A stretch of DNA of 64,000 nt from Psychrosphaera haliotis (GTDB lineage Bacteria; Pseudomonadota; Gammaproteobacteria; Enterobacterales; Alteromonadaceae), in the NCBI RefSeq assembly GCF_039523615.1, contig NZ_BAAAFQ010000011.1, positions 156,087 through 220,086 of the forward strand, written 5' to 3'. Shown here in pieces: positions 9,171 to 17,433 of the stretch. The notes under the pieces are model-generated. The model was not told the origin of the DNA, did no database searches, and saw only the letters and a program-made list of their open reading frames with translations. Position numbers and translations under genes: made by a program. Position 1 is the stretch's first letter. Each line of letters opens with the position of its first letter.

Positions 9171-10082
9171 CTATTTCGAGTCTTGTACATTGCACATTGG
9201 AAAGCCTAAAGCTTCCCTAGCATCATAATAAGCTTGAGCAACTGCTTTAGATAACGCTCTAACTCTTAAAATATAGCGTTGGCGTTCAGTAACAGAAATA
9301 GCATGTCTTGCATCAAGCATATTAAATGCATGAGAGGCTTTCATAACTTGCTCGTATGCTGGTAAAGGTAAGCTTTTTTCAATCAACAATTGGCTAGCCT
9401 TTTCCGCGTCATCAAACTCTCGGAACAAAGTGTCTACGTCGGCATACTCAAAGTTATAAGTTGATTGCTCTACTTCGTTTTGGTGGAATACGTCACCGTA
9501 AGTCACTTTACCCATTGGACCATCTGTCCATACTAAGTCGTAGATGCTATCAACGCCTTGAAGGTACATAGCTAAACGCTCTAGACCGTAAGTTATTTCA
9601 CCTGTCACAGGCTTACACTCAAGGCCACCAACTTGTTGGAAGTAGGTAAACTGAGTTACTTCCATGCCATTTAACCAAACTTCCCAACCAAGACCCCAGG
9701 CACCTAACGTAGGCGACTCCCAGTTGTCTTCTACAAATCTAATATCATGAATTAGCGTATCTATGCCAAGCTCTTCTAAAGAGCCAAGGTAAAGCTCCTG
9801 AATGTTATCTGGAGATGGCTTTAGCATTACTTGAAACTGGTAATAGTGTTGAAGACGGTTTGGATTTTCACCATAACGGCCATCTGTAGGTCTGCGACAA
9901 GGTTGAACATATGCAGAACTAATTGGCTCTGGACCTAATGATCTTAAAAAAGTCATTGGATGGAAAGTACCTGCGCCAACAGCCATATCTAAAGGTTGGA
10001 TAATGACACAACCTTGTTTTGCCCAATACTCTTGTAGTGCAAGGATTAAACCTTGAAAGGTATTAATATTATATTTGCTCAT
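9171..10082 (-). CDS. glyQ: Glycine--tRNA ligase alpha subunit
   Basis: 303 residues, the same length as E. coli GlyQ. It is a class II aminoacyl-tRNA synthetase catalytic subunit, with clear family segments (TFQGLILALQEYWAKQGC near the start, then PCRRPTDGRYGENPNRLQHYYQ). It activates glycine and works with GlyS. It is the first gene of glyQS. No tRNA-sensing leader is evident in the 100 bases between it and gyrB. Confidence 0.97.
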   Translation of the reverse strand: MSKYNINTFQGLILALQEYWAKQGCVIIQPLDMAVGAGTFHPMTFLRSLGPEPISSAYVQPCRRPTDGRYGENPNRLQHYYQFQVMLKPSPDNIQELYLGSLEELGIDTLIHDIRFVEDNWESPTLGAWGLGWEVWLNGMEVTQFTYFQQVGGLECKPVTGEITYGLERLAMYLQGVDSIYDLVWTDGPMGKVTYGDVFHQNEVEQSTYNFEYADVDTLFREFDDAEKASQLLIEKSLPLPAYEQVMKASHAFNMLDARHAISVTERQRYILRVRALSKAVAQAYYDAREALGFPMCNVQDSK

Positions 10083-10127
10083 GATTTGTGTTTACCAATT
10101 TGCTGTCGTAAAAATTCTAACTCTTAA

Positions 10128-10167
10128 ATAAATAAAGCCTAGCAGTTAAAAACGACTAGGCTTTTTT
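10128..10167 (-). terminator. Terminator downstream of gyrB
   Basis: AAGCCTAG (10135-10142) pairs with CTAGGCTT (10156-10163). A-rich and T-rich flanks on the two sides let it act in either direction. It lies 20 bases past the gyrB stop and ends the dnaA-dnaN-recF-gyrB block. Confidence 0.75.
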
Positions 10168-10181
10168 AGTTGAAACCTAAA

Positions 10182-12626
10182 TTATACGTCTAGGTTTGCA
10201 ACCTTAAGTGCATTCTGATCGATAAATGCCCTTCTTGGCTCAACATGATCACCCATCAATGTAGTGAATAGTTGGTCACAACCAATAGCATCTTCAATAG
10301 TTACTTGAAGCATACGTCTTGATTCTGGATCCATTGTTGTTTCCCAAAGTTGCTCTGGGTTCATTTCGCCCAAACCTTTGTATCGCTGAATGTATAAGCC
10401 ACGCTTAGACTCTTTCATTAGCCATTCTACAGCCATTCCGAAATCGTCTATTGGGAAACGTTTTTCACCACGACTTACGTAAGCGCCTTCCTCAAGTAAA
10501 TCAATGTTGATTTCACCAACTGAACTAATCTCTTTAAACTCTCTAGAATTGATGAAATCTTTAGTCAATGTATAGTCTCTGTCTACACCATGCTGACGCA
10601 CACGAATAGTTGGAACCCAAATATTTCGCTCTTCATCACGTTTTATAATTGCATTATAAACAACAGACTCAGTTTCTTTATCATTAAGATGTTTAACAAA
10701 AGACTCTAACCAATCTGTAATAGTAGCTTCTTCATTTAACTGGTCATCAGTTAATGGACGGAAGAACATAAGGTTTCTCAATATCTCAATATTGATTTTT
10801 TTCTTAAGTCTTAATATTCCATGTTCAGCTTTATGATATTGATTGATCAGTTTTTCTAATTCTAAACCGTTAATTGCAGGAGCATCCTGATTAACATGTA
10901 GAGTAGCGCTTTCAAGAGCAAGACTAGTTAAGTACTCAGTCAGTACTTCGTCATCTTTAATATAACGCTCTTGCTTGCCTTTTTTCACTTTATAAAGTGG
11001 TGGCTGCGCAATATAGATGTATCCACGCTCAACCAACTCTGGCATTTGGCGATAGAAAAACGTAAGTAGAAGCGTACGAATGTGAGAACCATCGACATCG
11101 GCATCGGTCATGATAATGATATTATGATAACGAAGTTTTTCTGGATTATATTCGTCTCGACCAATACCACAGCCTAGTGCTGTAATCAAAGTGCCTACTT
11201 CTTGAGAAGATATCATTTTGTCGAAACGTGCTTTCTCAACGTTTAATATCTTACCTTTTAGAGGCAATATAGCTTGGTTTTTACGGTTACGACCCTGCTT
11301 AGCAGATCCGCCAGCTGAGTCACCCTCCACTATGTATAGTTCAGATTTTGCAGGATCTTTCTCTTGGCAATCGGCCAGTTTTCCTGGAAGACCAGCAATA
11401 TCTAGAGCCCCTTTACGTCGGGTCATCTCTCTTGCTTTACGAGCTGCTTCACGAGCTCTAGCCGCATCAACAATCTTCATTATGATGTTCTTAGCAACCG
11501 AAGGATTTTCGATTAGGTATTCACCTAACTTTTCACCCATTGCTTGTTCTACTGCAGATTTAACTTCAGAAGAAACAAGTTTGTCTTTAGTTTGAGAAGA
11601 GAATTTAGGATCTGGTACTTTTACAGATATTACAGCTGTAAGTCCTTCACGAGCATCATCACCACTTGCTGAAACATCAACTGCACTCTTTCCTTTGCCT
11701 TTATTCAAGCCTTCAGAAGTCATATAGTTATTTAGCGTACGTGTTAAGGCTCCACGGAAACCACTTAAGTGAGTACCACCATCACGCTGAGGAATATTGT
11801 TGGTGAAACAAAGGATATGCTCTTTATATGAGTCATTCCATTGCATCGCAACTTCAACAATAATGCCGTCGTCTTTCTCTAGTGAAAAATAGAAGATCTC
11901 TTCGTTTACTGCACTTTTGTTTTGGTTTAGATAATCAACAAACGCTCGGATACCACCTTCAAAGAAAAAGTGCTCACTTTTATCTTCTTCACGCTCATCC
12001 ATAATGCGAATAGATACGCCAGAGTTAAGGAAAGACAGTTCACGGATACGTTTAACTAATATGTCGAAGTGGTATGTCACGTCAGAGAAGATAGTTGCAC
12101 TTGGCCAGAATCTTACTTCTGTACCATTTTCAGAAGCTTCACCTACAACAGCTAAAGGCGCAACAGGAACACCTAAATGATACTCTTGCTCATGGACTTT
12201 GCCATCACGTCGAACTGTAAGAACAAGCTTATCACTCAATGCGTTTACTACTGAAACACCAACACCGTGAAGACCACCAGATACTTTATAACCTGAGTCC
12301 TCACCACCAAATTTACCACCGGCATGCAGTACAGTCATGATAACTTCTGCAGCAGAAACACCCTCTTCAGGATGGATTTCCGTTGGTATACCACGACCAT
12401 TGTCTCTTACAGAGACTGAGCCATCTAAGTGGATTTTTACAACTATATCACTACAGTGGCCAGCTAAGGCTTCATCAATAGAGTTATCTAGTATTTCAAA
12501 CACCATGTGGTGTAGGCCAGAACCATCATCAGTATCACCAATGTACATTCCAGGACGTTTTCGAACTGCATCAAGGCCTTTTAAGACTTTAATACTAGAC
12601 GAACCATATTCATTTTCTACGGACAT
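10182..12626 (-). CDS. gyrB: DNA gyrase subunit B
   Basis: 814 residues (E. coli 804). Domains in order: a GHKL ATPase (DNS near residue 48, DNGRGI, GGLHGVGVSVVNAL), a transducer, and a TOPRIM domain with EGDSAGG (Glu434) and DADVDG (Asp508/510/512), followed by the gyrase tail QRYKGLGEMNP. An Arg at 140 corresponds to E. coli Arg136, the coumarin-contact residue. With GyrA it introduces negative supercoils. It overlaps the end of recF by 10 bases and is the last gene of the replication-initiation cluster. Confidence 0.98.
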   Translation of the reverse strand: MSVENEYGSSSIKVLKGLDAVRKRPGMYIGDTDDGSGLHHMVFEILDNSIDEALAGHCSDIVVKIHLDGSVSVRDNGRGIPTEIHPEEGVSAAEVIMTVLHAGGKFGGEDSGYKVSGGLHGVGVSVVNALSDKLVLTVRRDGKVHEQEYHLGVPVAPLAVVGEASENGTEVRFWPSATIFSDVTYHFDILVKRIRELSFLNSGVSIRIMDEREEDKSEHFFFEGGIRAFVDYLNQNKSAVNEEIFYFSLEKDDGIIVEVAMQWNDSYKEHILCFTNNIPQRDGGTHLSGFRGALTRTLNNYMTSEGLNKGKGKSAVDVSASGDDAREGLTAVISVKVPDPKFSSQTKDKLVSSEVKSAVEQAMGEKLGEYLIENPSVAKNIIMKIVDAARAREAARKAREMTRRKGALDIAGLPGKLADCQEKDPAKSELYIVEGDSAGGSAKQGRNRKNQAILPLKGKILNVEKARFDKMISSQEVGTLITALGCGIGRDEYNPEKLRYHNIIIMTDADVDGSHIRTLLLTFFYRQMPELVERGYIYIAQPPLYKVKKGKQERYIKDDEVLTEYLTSLALESATLHVNQDAPAINGLELEKLINQYHKAEHGILRLKKKINIEILRNLMFFRPLTDDQLNEEATITDWLESFVKHLNDKETESVVYNAIIKRDEERNIWVPTIRVRQHGVDRDYTLTKDFINSREFKEISSVGEINIDLLEEGAYVSRGEKRFPIDDFGMAVEWLMKESKRGLYIQRYKGLGEMNPEQLWETTMDPESRRMLQVTIEDAIGCDQLFTTLMGDHVEPRRAFIDQNALKVANLDV

Positions 12627-13744
12627 AACTGCTCCATATTCTCTGGTTTAATTGTTCCATGTTCCACGTGGAACACATTCACAGAATTAGTATATTTTTT
12701 AAATTCCATTGCTATTTTACTTTCTATCCCTGTTACAAATACTTGGGCTTCGGAATTAAGCAACATTTCAAGCATTGTTTCGCGAGTAAACTCATCAACT
12801 TCTGATGGTAAATCGTCTATCAATAACAACATATTCTTGTTACTGACTTTTTTAACTAAACGCACCATCCCAACTTCTAGTAAATAAAACAACATTTTAC
12901 TTTGGCCTCTGGATAGCTTGTTTGTTATATCTTCTCCGTTTTGAGTAAACAGTATATCTGCTTTACTCGGACCAAAGCCTACTTGCTTGTATCTCTGGTC
13001 TTTAAATATCTGGTGCTGAATTGCTTTGTCTAAATCTTCAGTAGCATCAAACAACTTGGATTTATATTTCACCTTAATGGCTTTTAGCAGTTCAACTGTT
13101 TCTTTATTTTTTAAATTTTTGGTTAGTTCATCCAATATTGGTTGAAGTAGGTTTTCGATAAAACCATTTCTAAACTCTTCAACTAAACTGGCACTTTCAA
13201 CTAAACCGCGATACCAAAAAGTTAATTCTTTTGGATCCGCGTTACCTAATTTTAATAACGCGTTTATTTGTTTCTGTTGCTTATGGTAGTCAGACCAACA
13301 CTTTTGATAATCATGTTCCACGTGGAACAAGCCAAAATCTAAAAAGCCTCTTCTAGCTTTTGGACTACTAAAAAACACATCAAAGCTTTCTGGTGTAATT
13401 AGCTGAACAGGAAAAATAGCGGTACCTTCTGACAAACGGTTAAGTATTTCACCGTCGAGCTTTAATCTACTATTTCCCTTTTCGTCTAGGTCTAAGCCTA
13501 ACTTATGAGAGCCTGACTGTTCTAATGATGCAGCTACCGCTAAGTAGCTTTCATCTGAATTTATTAAATGGTTACGCTTGTTACTTCGAAAAGAGCGAGC
13601 TCTACTCAAAAAATATAAAGCTTCTAAAAGGCTCGTTTTTCCGCTTCCATTTTTTCCATAAAAACAATTAACGCTTGCTTTAGTTTCAATAGCTACGAGT
13701 TTCAAGTTACGAAACCCAACAATATTTACTTTTTCAACAAGCAT
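12617..13744 (-). CDS. recF: DNA replication and repair protein RecF
   Basis: 375 residues (E. coli 357). It is an SMC-like ATPase with Walker A GKNGSGKT at residues 30-37, the ABC signature region LSRGQSK, and a Walker B ending LLLIDDLPSEVD. RecF helps load RecA at gapped DNA with RecOR. It lies 15 bases after dnaN and overlaps gyrB by 10 bases, so it is translationally coupled. Two perfect parS palindromes are embedded in this reading frame, near the C-terminal end and about residue 140, each reading FHVEH. Confidence 0.96.
   Translation of the reverse strand: MLVEKVNIVGFRNLKLVAIETKASVNCFYGKNGSGKTSLLEALYFLSRARSFRSNKRNHLINSDESYLAVAASLEQSGSHKLGLDLDEKGNSRLKLDGEILNRLSEGTAIFPVQLITPESFDVFFSSPKARRGFLDFGLFHVEHDYQKCWSDYHKQQKQINALLKLGNADPKELTFWYRGLVESASLVEEFRNGFIENLLQPILDELTKNLKNKETVELLKAIKVKYKSKLFDATEDLDKAIQHQIFKDQRYKQVGFGPSKADILFTQNGEDITNKLSRGQSKMLFYLLEVGMVRLVKKVSNKNMLLLIDDLPSEVDEFTRETMLEMLLNSEAQVFVTGIESKIAMEFKKYTNSVNVFHVEHGTIKPENMEQLCP
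12660..12675. other. parS: parS centromere site 1 (within the recF 3' end)
   Basis: Perfect 16-bp palindrome TGTTCCACGTGGAACA. It is the Pseudomonas-type parS sequence and one symmetric change per arm from the Bacillus form TGTTTCACGTGAAACA. ParB binds it and loads as a CTP-dependent clamp. parA and parB are in this window, 13.7 kb away. Confidence 0.92.
13314..13329. other. parS: parS centromere site 2 (within recF)
   Basis: A second perfect copy of TGTTCCACGTGGAACA, 654 bases from the first and also inside recF. Both copies encode the same peptide, FHVEH, so the site is read in the same codon frame twice. Two identical 16-bp palindromes this close are not expected by chance. Confidence 0.92.
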
Positions 13745-13759
13745 TAATTAATTTATGAC

Positions 13760-14863
13760 CTAAAGCTTCATAGGCATAACAACGTACAAACTTGAAGGGT
13801 CATCATAACCTTCAATCAATGCACTGCTATTTGCGTCTGCCAGCATTATTTTTACTGTATCTGTGTTTATGTTGTTTAAAACATCAATGATATAAGAAAC
13901 GTTAAAACCGATCTCCAAGTCACCACCGTTGTAATCAACCATCGCCGTTTCTTCCGCTTGCTCTTGCTCAGGGTTATTAGCACTTACTAATAGCTCACCT
14001 TGGCTAAGGTTAAGTCGAACACCTTTGAACTTTTCGTTGGACAATATAGATACGCGTTGGAAAACGTCTTTAAGCATATTTTTATCTGCAACAATGGTTT
14101 TGTCACCACCTTGCGGTAAAACACGTCTGTAATCTGGAAAACGACCGTCTACTAACTTACTTGTAAACACAAACTGCTTATCAATAATGCGAATGTGATT
14201 ATTGCCTAAGTGTATTTGCAAAGGTTCATTATCGTCTTCTACTAAACGTAAGATTTCTAAGACCGCTTTACGAGGAACAATAACTTGCTTCTGTTGCTTT
14301 ACACCATTAACTACCGGTTGCTGTGCTAATGCTAAACGGTGACCGTCTGTCGCGACCGTTCTAATAATGTCCGTCTCTAACTCAAACGACATTCCGTTTA
14401 AGTAATAACGCACATCTTGGTTCGCCATTGAAAAGTTTATTCTTTCAATTAAAGCACGCAGTGTATGTCTGGCTATTTCAATTTGATCGTCAGACTGCCA
14501 CTCTTCAAGGTTTGGATAGTCACTAGCAGGTAATGTAGAAAGACTAAATCGACTCTTTCCTGATTTAACAACCGCTGAGTGGCCATCCACTTTTAATTCT
14601 ATTTCAGCATCACCAGGTAAAGAGCGGCAAATATCAAACAGCTTTTTAGCTGGGATAGTAATTGCCCCCGCTTGAATAACATTGTCTGGTGTTGTTGAGG
14701 CTACGAGCTCAACTTCCATATCGGTACCAGTAAACTTCACAGAGTCTAACGATACTTCTATTAATACATTAGAAAGGATTGGTAGCGTATGCTTCCGTTC
14801 AATTGCACCTGAAACCATAGTTAAAGGCTTTAATAATGAATCTTTACTTATAATAAAATGCAT
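13760..14863 (-). CDS. dnaN: DNA polymerase III beta sliding clamp
   Basis: 367 residues (E. coli 366). The beginning (MHFIISKDSLLKPL) and the C-terminal VVMPMKL, which forms part of the partner-binding cleft, both match DnaN. It is a ring-shaped dimer that tethers Pol III and other clamp-binding proteins to DNA. It lies 14 bases downstream of dnaA and upstream of recF in the standard dnaA-dnaN-recF-gyrB order. Confidence 0.98.
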   Translation of the reverse strand: MHFIISKDSLLKPLTMVSGAIERKHTLPILSNVLIEVSLDSVKFTGTDMEVELVASTTPDNVIQAGAITIPAKKLFDICRSLPGDAEIELKVDGHSAVVKSGKSRFSLSTLPASDYPNLEEWQSDDQIEIARHTLRALIERINFSMANQDVRYYLNGMSFELETDIIRTVATDGHRLALAQQPVVNGVKQQKQVIVPRKAVLEILRLVEDDNEPLQIHLGNNHIRIIDKQFVFTSKLVDGRFPDYRRVLPQGGDKTIVADKNMLKDVFQRVSILSNEKFKGVRLNLSQGELLVSANNPEQEQAEETAMVDYNGGDLEIGFNVSYIIDVLNNINTDTVKIMLADANSSALIEGYDDPSSLYVVMPMKL

Positions 14864-14877
14864 TTATCCATTCCCCA

Positions 14878-16281
14878 CTATGACGACAAAATTCGCATTA
14901 AGTTTTGCACGTCTTCTTTTATCTCGTGACTTTCTTCTTTTAATTCTTTTATTTTTCTACAAGCGTGCAACACGGTTGTATGGTCACGCCCACCAAAGGC
15001 GTCACCAATTTCAGGTAAGCTATGGTTTGTTAATTCTTTAGCCAAGGACATCGCAATTTGTCTTGGTCTTGCTACAGAGCGACTGCGGCGCTTAGAAAGA
15101 ATATCAGCGACTCGTATTTTAAAATACTCAGCAACCGTTTTTTGAATATTGTCTATCGTAACCAACTTGTCTTGTAACGCAAGTAGGTCTCGTAATGCTT
15201 CTTTAACAAAGTCTATGGTAATTGGACGACCTGTAAAATTGGCGTTTGCGATAACTCGATTTAAAGCGCCTTCTAATTCACGAACATTTGAACGTAAACG
15301 TTTTGCTATAAAGAAAGCCACCTCTTCTGGTAACTTCACTTTACTTTGATGCGCTTTTTTCATCAAAATAGCGACTCGAGTTTCTAATTCTGGTGGTTCA
15401 ATAGGAACATTAAGTCCCCAACCAAATCGACTCTTTAATCGATCTTCAACACCGTCAATCTCTTTTGGATAACGGTCTGAAGTTAAAATAATTTGTTTAT
15501 TACCTTCTAACAAGGCGTTAAAGGTATGAAAGAACTCTTCTTGTGAACGATCTTTTTTAGCGAAGAATTGAATATCATCTATTAATAACGCATCTAAACC
15601 ACGGTAATAACGTTTAAATTCTTCAATCGCATTATTTTGTAATGCTTTAACCATGTCTTGCACAAAACGCTCTGAGTGCATATACACTACTTTAGCGTCT
15701 TTCTTATTCTGGATGATTCCGTTTCCAACTGCGTGAAGTAAGTGAGTTTTACCTAGACCCGTGCCGCCATATAAAAACAGAGGGTTATATGCTCCACCAG
15801 GATTGTCAGCTACTTGCATCGCTGCTGCTCTTGCCAATTGGTTACTATTACCTTCAACGAAGCTATCGAAAGTATATGAGTCATTTATATTTGATCTGAA
15901 AACAGCCTTTGGTCTTGCAGGCTCTCTTGCTGGACTAGATGTTGATTGGCCACTATTTATATTGCCTTGAGAAACTGAAGGACTTGAATTGCTTGTAGCA
16001 GCAGCATGAGAAATAGGTGCAGGCTGAATATTTACTTTTGAACCAACATCAAAGTTTAATCGCGGTGCTGGATTTGAATCACTAAATTGCACTAACAACT
16101 CGTTAATTCGATTCATGTATTTATCTCTTACCCAGTCCAAAACAAAACGATTTGGCGCATACAGGGTAATTAATTGGTCAGAACTGTGAATTTGCAACGG
16201 CCTAATCCACATATTGAATTGTTGTTGAGACAACTCTTGTTCTAAAACCTGAAGGCAATGTTGCCATAAAGACTGATACAC
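14878..16281 (-). CDS. dnaA: Chromosomal replication initiator protein DnaA
   Basis: 467 residues, the same length as E. coli DnaA. Domain I lies at the N-terminus (residues 1-80). A Ser/Asn/Pro-rich linker covers about 84-130. The AAA+ domain has Walker A GGTGLGKT at 172-179 and Walker B ALLIDDIQFF. The C-terminal domain IV has the DnaA signature GGRDHTTVLHA. It binds DnaA boxes and melts oriC. The start is GTG at 16281, with AGGA 6 bases upstream. E. coli dnaA also starts with GTG. DnaA boxes in the upstream intergenic region suggest autoregulation. Confidence 0.98.
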   Translation of the reverse strand: MYQSLWQHCLQVLEQELSQQQFNMWIRPLQIHSSDQLITLYAPNRFVLDWVRDKYMNRINELLVQFSDSNPAPRLNFDVGSKVNIQPAPISHAAATSNSSPSVSQGNINSGQSTSSPAREPARPKAVFRSNINDSYTFDSFVEGNSNQLARAAAMQVADNPGGAYNPLFLYGGTGLGKTHLLHAVGNGIIQNKKDAKVVYMHSERFVQDMVKALQNNAIEEFKRYYRGLDALLIDDIQFFAKKDRSQEEFFHTFNALLEGNKQIILTSDRYPKEIDGVEDRLKSRFGWGLNVPIEPPELETRVAILMKKAHQSKVKLPEEVAFFIAKRLRSNVRELEGALNRVIANANFTGRPITIDFVKEALRDLLALQDKLVTIDNIQKTVAEYFKIRVADILSKRRSRSVARPRQIAMSLAKELTNHSLPEIGDAFGGRDHTTVLHACRKIKELKEESHEIKEDVQNLMRILSS

Positions 16282-16590
16282 TGAATATCCTATTATGATG
16301 TCCGGTTATAATTATTGCGTTTATGTAAAATCGCATCGGTTATTATGCCTTAATTTTATCCACAAACTCAACTAAGAATACGCATAAAAACACGATTAAA
16401 TTTACTTAATTTGTGTGTGCTAAACGTAGCGCCAACTAAAGACTTTTATTATCCTCTACAAACCAATCAAACCGATACTTTTAGCGGTAAAACCCAAAAG
16501 AACAACTGAGTTTTTATCCACAATTTGTGGTGTTTTTGGGGCCTAGCTTGTGTATAAAATATAAACTTTAAATTTATTGGATCATTTTGA
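16282..16590. promoter_or_regulatory. dnaA-rpmH intergenic region with DnaA boxes
   Basis: This AT-rich divergent region contains two perfect DnaA boxes TTATCCACA (16356-16364 and 16514-16522) and one on the other strand (TGTGTATAA, 16549-16557). They probably serve dnaA autoregulation. In Pseudomonas the equivalent interval is an origin. Here GATC is scarce and there is no 13-mer array, so I consider 23196-23703 the better oriC. Confidence 0.65.
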
Positions 16591-16619
16591 TTGACTAAAA
16601 GTGGATCAATCTATATTAT
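16591..16619 (+). promoter_or_regulatory. Sigma-70 promoter of rpmH
   Basis: A -35 box TTGACT (16591-16596) and a -10 box TATTAT (16614-16619) are separated by 17 bases. Transcription should start near 16626, which leaves a leader of about 75 bases before the rpmH ATG at 16700. Confidence 0.75.
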
Positions 16620-16699
16620 TCGGCGTCCTTTTTTGGGGCCCTGCAGGGGTCGCGACCTGCGGGTAATTTTGTAGTAATAACCGATCGGATGGATTAAAT

Positions 16700-16834
16700 A
16701 TGAAACGTACATTTCAACCTAGCGTACTAAAACGTAAACGTACTCACGGCTTCCGTGCTCGTATGGCAACTAAAAACGGCCGTGCTGTTCTAGCTCGTCG
16801 TCGTGCGAAGGGACGTAAAGTTCTTTCTAAGTAA
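16700..16834 (+). CDS. rpmH: 50S ribosomal protein L34
   Basis: A 44-residue, strongly basic protein that opens MKRTFQPS, continues through KRKRTHGFRARMATKNGR and ends GRKVLSK. This is canonical L34. It is part of the 50S subunit. It heads the conserved rpmH-rnpA-yidD-yidC cluster. A strong promoter and a GC-rich structured leader lie upstream. Confidence 0.98.
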   Translation: MKRTFQPSVLKRKRTHGFRARMATKNGRAVLARRRAKGRKVLSK

Positions 16835-16838
16835 TAAA

Positions 16839-17207
16839 GTGGATAACTTCACTTTTCCAAGGGAGTTACGTTTAGTAACTCCCTCGCATTTTTCCCGCAT
16901 TTTTGACCGCCCGGTTAAAGCTGTTTCAGACCATTTTACTCTTCTTGCTAAATACAATGATTTACCACATCCACGTGTTGGACTTGTTGTCGCGAAAAAG
17001 AAAGAAAAAACTGCAGTAGGCAGAAACAGAATAAAACGTGTTTCGCGAGAAAGTTTTCGTTTAAATCAACACCAATTGCCAAATATTGATATAGTAGTCA
17101 TCGCTCGAGATGGTATTGGCAAAGTAGATAATGAAAAACTTAACAAGCAGCTGAATAAATTATGGAAAAAAATCGCGCTCCGTTGCGAACAATCCTTAAA
17201 AAAATAG
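16839..17207 (+). CDS. rnpA: Ribonuclease P protein component
   Basis: 122 residues from GTG at 16839. The product begins VDNFTFPRELRLVTPSHF, as in E. coli RnpA (FPRELRLLTPSQF), and carries the RNR-type signature GRNRIKRVSRESFR. It is the basic protein cofactor of RNase P, which matures tRNA 5' ends. The GTG lies 5 bases past the rpmH stop with only a weak ribosome-binding site, so coupling to rpmH translation is likely. Upstream in-frame starts inside rpmH would add unrelated residues. The end overlaps yidD by 46 bases. Confidence 0.95.
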   Translation: MDNFTFPRELRLVTPSHFSRIFDRPVKAVSDHFTLLAKYNDLPHPRVGLVVAKKKEKTAVGRNRIKRVSRESFRLNQHQLPNIDIVVIARDGIGKVDNEKLNKQLNKLWKKIALRCEQSLKK

Positions 17208-17428
17208 TTCGGGGTTACCAAATACTTATTAGTCCTTGGTTTCCAGCTAAATGTCGTTTTTATCCAAGTTGTTCAGAATATACAATTGAAGCACTAGATA
17301 CCCATGGATCTGCAAAAGGTTCTTGGTTAAGTGTGAAACGTATTCTAAAATGCCATCCTTTTAGTGATGGCGGATTTGATCCAGTACCAAAACCAACATC
17401 AATTAACACAGAAAATAAAGAGAAGTAA
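17162..17428 (+). CDS. yidD: Membrane protein insertion efficiency factor YidD
   Basis: 88 residues (E. coli 85). It has the family core YQILISPWFPAKCRFYPSCSEY with its conserved Cys residues, and a second Cys in ILKCHPF. It is a small membrane-associated protein that helps YidC-dependent insertion. It overlaps the end of rnpA by 46 bases in another frame, as in many bacteria, and yidC starts 6 bases later. Confidence 0.96.
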   Translation: MEKNRAPLRTILKKIVRGYQILISPWFPAKCRFYPSCSEYTIEALDTHGSAKGSWLSVKRILKCHPFSDGGFDPVPKPTSINTENKEK

Positions 17429-17433
17429 GCGCT

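Noticed and set aside
10083..10181. A tRNA-sensing leader before glyQ/glyS
   Set aside because: T-box leaders are not expected in gammaproteobacteria, and the region 5' of glyQ holds only the gyrB terminator on the same strand.
16282..16590. The dnaA-rpmH interval as the replication origin
   Set aside because: It has three good DnaA boxes but few GATC sites and no 13-mer array. The interval beside mnmG has far more origin signals, so I treat this one as the dnaA regulatory region.
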